Notes under the pieces: model-generated
What the model was told of the DNA's origin: nothing
Database searches by the model: none
Seen by the model: the letters and a program-made list of their open reading frames with translations, nothing else
Assembly: GCA_013824385.1 (NCBI GenBank)
Contig: PNNU01000133.1
Location: 1 to 8,295 of the forward strand
Direction of reading: 5' to 3'
Source: Anaerolinea sp.
Lineage (GTDB): Bacteria; Chloroflexota; Anaerolineae; Anaerolineales; Anaerolineaceae
DNA length: 8,295 bases
Shown: positions 5,942 to 8,295 of the stretch, one piece after another
Layout of the letters: every line of letters begins with the position of its first letter
Numbering within the stretch: position 1 is the stretch's first letter
Made by a program: the position numbers and the translations under genes

Positions 5942-7039
5942 CTATTCTCTCCCCAATAAATTGGGAATGCTCATTTGATTAATACGGAATGCCGGAAACG
6001 CAATACCGATAAACAATATGAGAATTGAAATGCCGATGGCAGTTGTGATCGTTTGAAAGTTTAACATTGGTGATACGCCCAAACCAAAAGCGGTTAATTG
6101 TTGTGCCTGGGCAATAATGACGGTGAAAGCCAATACCGTTCCAACAATCAACCCAATAACAAGTATCAACGCGGCCTGTATAAACAGATAATACATTAAA
6201 GCCCAGCGTCCAAAACCGAGGGTACGAATGATGCCAAATTCATGCCGATGCAACCAGGCGAGTCGCCACAATAAATTGGAAAGTGTGAAAATAGTTGCAA
6301 TTTCTGCAAAAATTGCCACCATCCCCAAGTAGTTGTAGAAAGAAGAAACTTCCCCGCCGAACATATTGCCTGTTTCTCCTTTTCTGCTAACAGATACACC
6401 TTCCAAAATAACATTTCCCTCTTGAAAAACGCCGCCATCCGGAATGATGTAAATTGAAACGTCATTTCCATAATTGAGTAGCGTTTGAGCGTCCGCGAGA
6501 GTGATCCAAACTTCGTTATCTTGATAAGTTCCCGTTTTGAAAATCCCTTTGACTTTGAAATCTCTTCCCCTGATGCGGATCTTGTCACCCGTAGTGACCT
6601 CTTCAACACTTGCCAGTGTAACCCCCACCATGGCAAGGCGAGATTCATCTTCGGGTACCAAAGCGCTGCCAGAAACAAGTGAAAAACTGCTAACATCCTC
6701 GAAATCTTCAAGGGATATTCCCCGCATTAACATTCCGGTGGCCAGAGAAGTGCCAACCACTTGATGTATCTCAGGGATGGGATGTTCATACCCGCTGGAG
6801 AGCAACATTTCACCAATCTCAGGGCTCAACCGGCTGCCATGAATTTCTCCAACCCCATCGCTTTTTGCAACTACCAACCAGTTTTGAGAAAGATGAGAGT
6901 ATGTATCGGTCAGATTACTTTTATAAGCAATAATTGAGAGAAAACTGGCGAAAGTCACACTAAAAAGTAATGCCATAATCAAGGCCAGGTTCCATTTTTT
7001 AAGGATGTCTTTCATTGCCAACATTAAGATCGCAGCCAT
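5942..7039 (-). CDS. FtsX/MacB-type ABC permease, second of a pair
   Basis: This is a 365-aa inner-membrane permease of the type that moves a partner protein or lipid by mechanical coupling. The topology is the classic half-permease: one helix (about 18-40), a large extracytoplasmic domain of the MacB core type (about 41-235), then three helices (236-258, 283-309, 330-352). HEFGIIRTLGF (266-276) is the cytoplasmic coupling segment typical of FtsX-domain proteins ('E-x-G-I-x-R-x-x-G'). The start at 7039 follows the stop of the previous gene by 5 nt. Its Shine-Dalgarno (TAGGA) overlaps that stop codon, so translation is probably coupled. ATGs at codons 6 and 9 are alternatives. Together with the neighbouring permease and ATPase it would form a heteromeric LolCDE-like transporter; the substrate is unknown. 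Confidence 0.93.
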   Translation of the reverse strand: MAAILMLAMKDILKKWNLALIMALLFSVTFASFLSIIAYKSNLTDTYSHLSQNWLVVAKSDGVGEIHGSRLSPEIGEMLLSSGYEHPIPEIHQVVGTSLATGMLMRGISLEDFEDVSSFSLVSGSALVPEDESRLAMVGVTLASVEEVTTGDKIRIRGRDFKVKGIFKTGTYQDNEVWITLADAQTLLNYGNDVSIYIIPDGGVFQEGNVILEGVSVSRKGETGNMFGGEVSSFYNYLGMVAIFAEIATIFTLSNLLWRLAWLHRHEFGIIRTLGFGRWALMYYLFIQAALILVIGLIVGTVLAFTVIIAQAQQLTAFGLGVSPMLNFQTITTAIGISILILFIGIAFPAFRINQMSIPNLLGRE

Positions 7040-7044
7040 TTTTC

Positions 7045-8178
7045 CTACCGTTGAATCATGCTGATAACACTGCTCTTTTGCAGATGGCGGGTGGGCAACC
7101 AGACACCAATCCAGGCAAATAAGGTTGAGAGAACAGCACCCGCTAATAGTATCTTTACCGAGACGATTACAGGCAAGGGGATGGAATGGATCATGATTGG
7201 ACTGATGGATTCAAACCTGTGAATAGCCAGTGTCGTGATCACCCAACTTAACAGGTATGCGAGAATAACCTGTAACACTGTGCGCATCGAGAGCACCATC
7301 CGAATTGCCCTTGAAGTGAACCCCACCGAGCGAAGAATGGTCAACTCACGTTTGCGTTCTGTCAGAGTAAGATAAGTAGATCCGTAGACTCCAAACATGA
7401 CACATAAAAGCGCCAAGAAAACCAACACCAAACTAATATTTTTGACATCATTTAACGCGCTGGCATACTGTTGGTAAAGCTGATCTGCATAATAAACATC
7501 AAACTTGCCAGACAGTCGTGGGTCACTGCTCAATAGACTTATGACCTCATCAGGGTCTGCCCCCTGAGTCAAGATGATCCAGGCAAATTGATATAACCCT
7601 TTTGTGTTAAATAATTTTTCTGCATTCTCAAGGCTCATCCAAATGGAACCAAACTTCGTACCCGTGGAATGCACCATCCCGGTGATTTTGAAATCCACAC
7701 CAAAAACGCGGATGGTTTCACCTACTTTCCAATTGGTCAATGCCTTCGTCCCCTCACCAATGACAGCCTCATTCACGCCATACGGCCAGCTGCCTTCAAG
7801 CAATGAAAGATTATGGACTGTTTTGTAATCGTTGAGTGGAGCCGCCCGGACCTGAAGAAAATAACCTTCAACATTGAGGTGCTTCAACATTAATGGAGAG
7901 ACACTTTGCACAGAAGTTGGGATAAGATCGCGAATAGGCGCAAAATCGGCATCTGAAATCTGGCTGTCACTCAAGTCGAAGACATTATGTGAAATCATCA
8001 TCAACTCATCCGGGTTTCTGGATTGGTTGCCGAACTTGTAGCCAGCTTCAGCCAAAGAAGCCAAACAAAAATAGCAGCTAATGAAAATAACAAGATTGAT
8101 CACGGTGATGGCAGAGCGCCAACCATCACCTTGCAAGTCACGGATTATGAAGCGAATACCCTCAAGTAATCTACTCAT
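7045..8178 (-). CDS. FtsX/MacB-type ABC permease, first of a pair
   Basis: This 377-aa membrane protein has the same layout as its downstream neighbour: a helix at about 23-43, an extracytoplasmic core domain (about 44-245), and helices at about 247-271, 298-320 and 336-362. The coupling segment ERKRELTILRSVGF (274-287) is a strong FtsX-domain signature. The core contains LLEGSWPYGVNEAVIGEG and VGETIRVFGVDFKITGMV, matching the MacB-core pattern of 'permitted state, G-x-x-I-x-V, x-F-x-V-x-G'. The two permeases differ widely in sequence, so they likely form an asymmetric pair rather than a recent duplicate. The ATPase gene ends 8 nt upstream. The ribosome site is weak (GAG, 7 nt before ATG), which fits translational coupling. 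Confidence 0.94.
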   Translation of the reverse strand: MSRLLEGIRFIIRDLQGDGWRSAITVINLVIFISCYFCLASLAEAGYKFGNQSRNPDELMMISHNVFDLSDSQISDADFAPIRDLIPTSVQSVSPLMLKHLNVEGYFLQVRAAPLNDYKTVHNLSLLEGSWPYGVNEAVIGEGTKALTNWKVGETIRVFGVDFKITGMVHSTGTKFGSIWMSLENAEKLFNTKGLYQFAWIILTQGADPDEVISLLSSDPRLSGKFDVYYADQLYQQYASALNDVKNISLVLVFLALLCVMFGVYGSTYLTLTERKRELTILRSVGFTSRAIRMVLSMRTVLQVILAYLLSWVITTLAIHRFESISPIMIHSIPLPVIVSVKILLAGAVLSTLFAWIGVWLPTRHLQKSSVISMIQR

Positions 8179-8186
8179 AATTTACT

Positions 8187-8295
8187 CTATTGAATCTTGC
8201 CATCCTTTAACTCATATACCCGCGTTGCTTTTTCGGTCAACAGTAAGTTGTGTGTTGCAACAATAAAAGTAATTCCCATTTCTTGATTGAGGTTA
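8187..8295 (-). CDS. ABC transporter ATP-binding protein, C-terminal end only
   Basis: The last 35 codons are visible; the rest lies beyond the right edge. NLNQEMGITFIVATHN contains the H-loop (switch) histidine in the ATHN context. It is followed by an Ala-rich turn and VYELKDGKIQ, which is how LolD/MacB/FtsE-type ATPases end. Walker A, Walker B and the signature motif would lie outside the window. Its position 8 nt ahead of two FtsX permeases makes it their energy-supplying subunit. Confidence 0.9.
   Translation of the reverse strand, partial: NLNQEMGITFIVATHNLLLTEKATRVYELKDGKIQ

Overview
The window looks like chromosomal DNA of a Chloroflexota bacterium, most likely Anaerolineae-like. Three things suggest this: lipoproteins with Thr/Pro-rich linkers after the lipobox cysteine, an Ig-like 'next to BRCA1' (NBR1) domain in a secreted lipoprotein, and a CUT1-type sugar ABC cassette under LacI control. 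This is inference from protein style, not from a marker gene. Every gene I can support lies on the minus strand, so transcription runs from high to low coordinates. There is no transposase, integrase, phage gene or CRISPR array.

Region 1 (about 8295 down to 3988) begins with the last 35 codons of an ABC ATPase. Two FtsX/MacB-type permeases of 377 and 365 aa follow with gaps of 8 and 5 nt. A 268-aa lipoprotein of unknown function comes 29 nt later. After a longer 125-nt gap comes a 317-aa lipoprotein with an NBR1-type Ig domain and a second beta-rich domain. A long hairpin terminator closes the block. The ATPase, the permease pair and probably the first lipoprotein form one envelope ABC system of the LolCDE/MacB mechanotransmission type. 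Its substrate cannot be read from the sequence.

Region 2 (3943 down to about 3656) is a stand-alone tRNA-Lys(CTT) gene with a near-ideal promoter and a hairpin terminator. Behind it lie one clear and one decayed extra copy of 'tRNA 3' half plus terminator', with an 89-bp period. Each copy starts at the anticodon loop. This is the most unusual structure in the window.

Region 3 (3539 down to 1) is a sugar-uptake locus: a LacI-family repressor, a family-1 solute-binding lipoprotein and a CUT1 permease that runs off the window's left edge. An identical 18-bp operator lies at the promoter of the repressor gene and at the proposed promoter of the binding-protein gene. This predicts an autoregulated, sugar-inducible circuit. 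A stable hairpin between the binding-protein and permease genes probably keeps the binding protein in excess.

Nothing here amounts to a clearly new biological system. The leads worth following are the tandem tRNA-end array, the lipoprotein-linked FtsX pair and the twin-operator LacI circuit.
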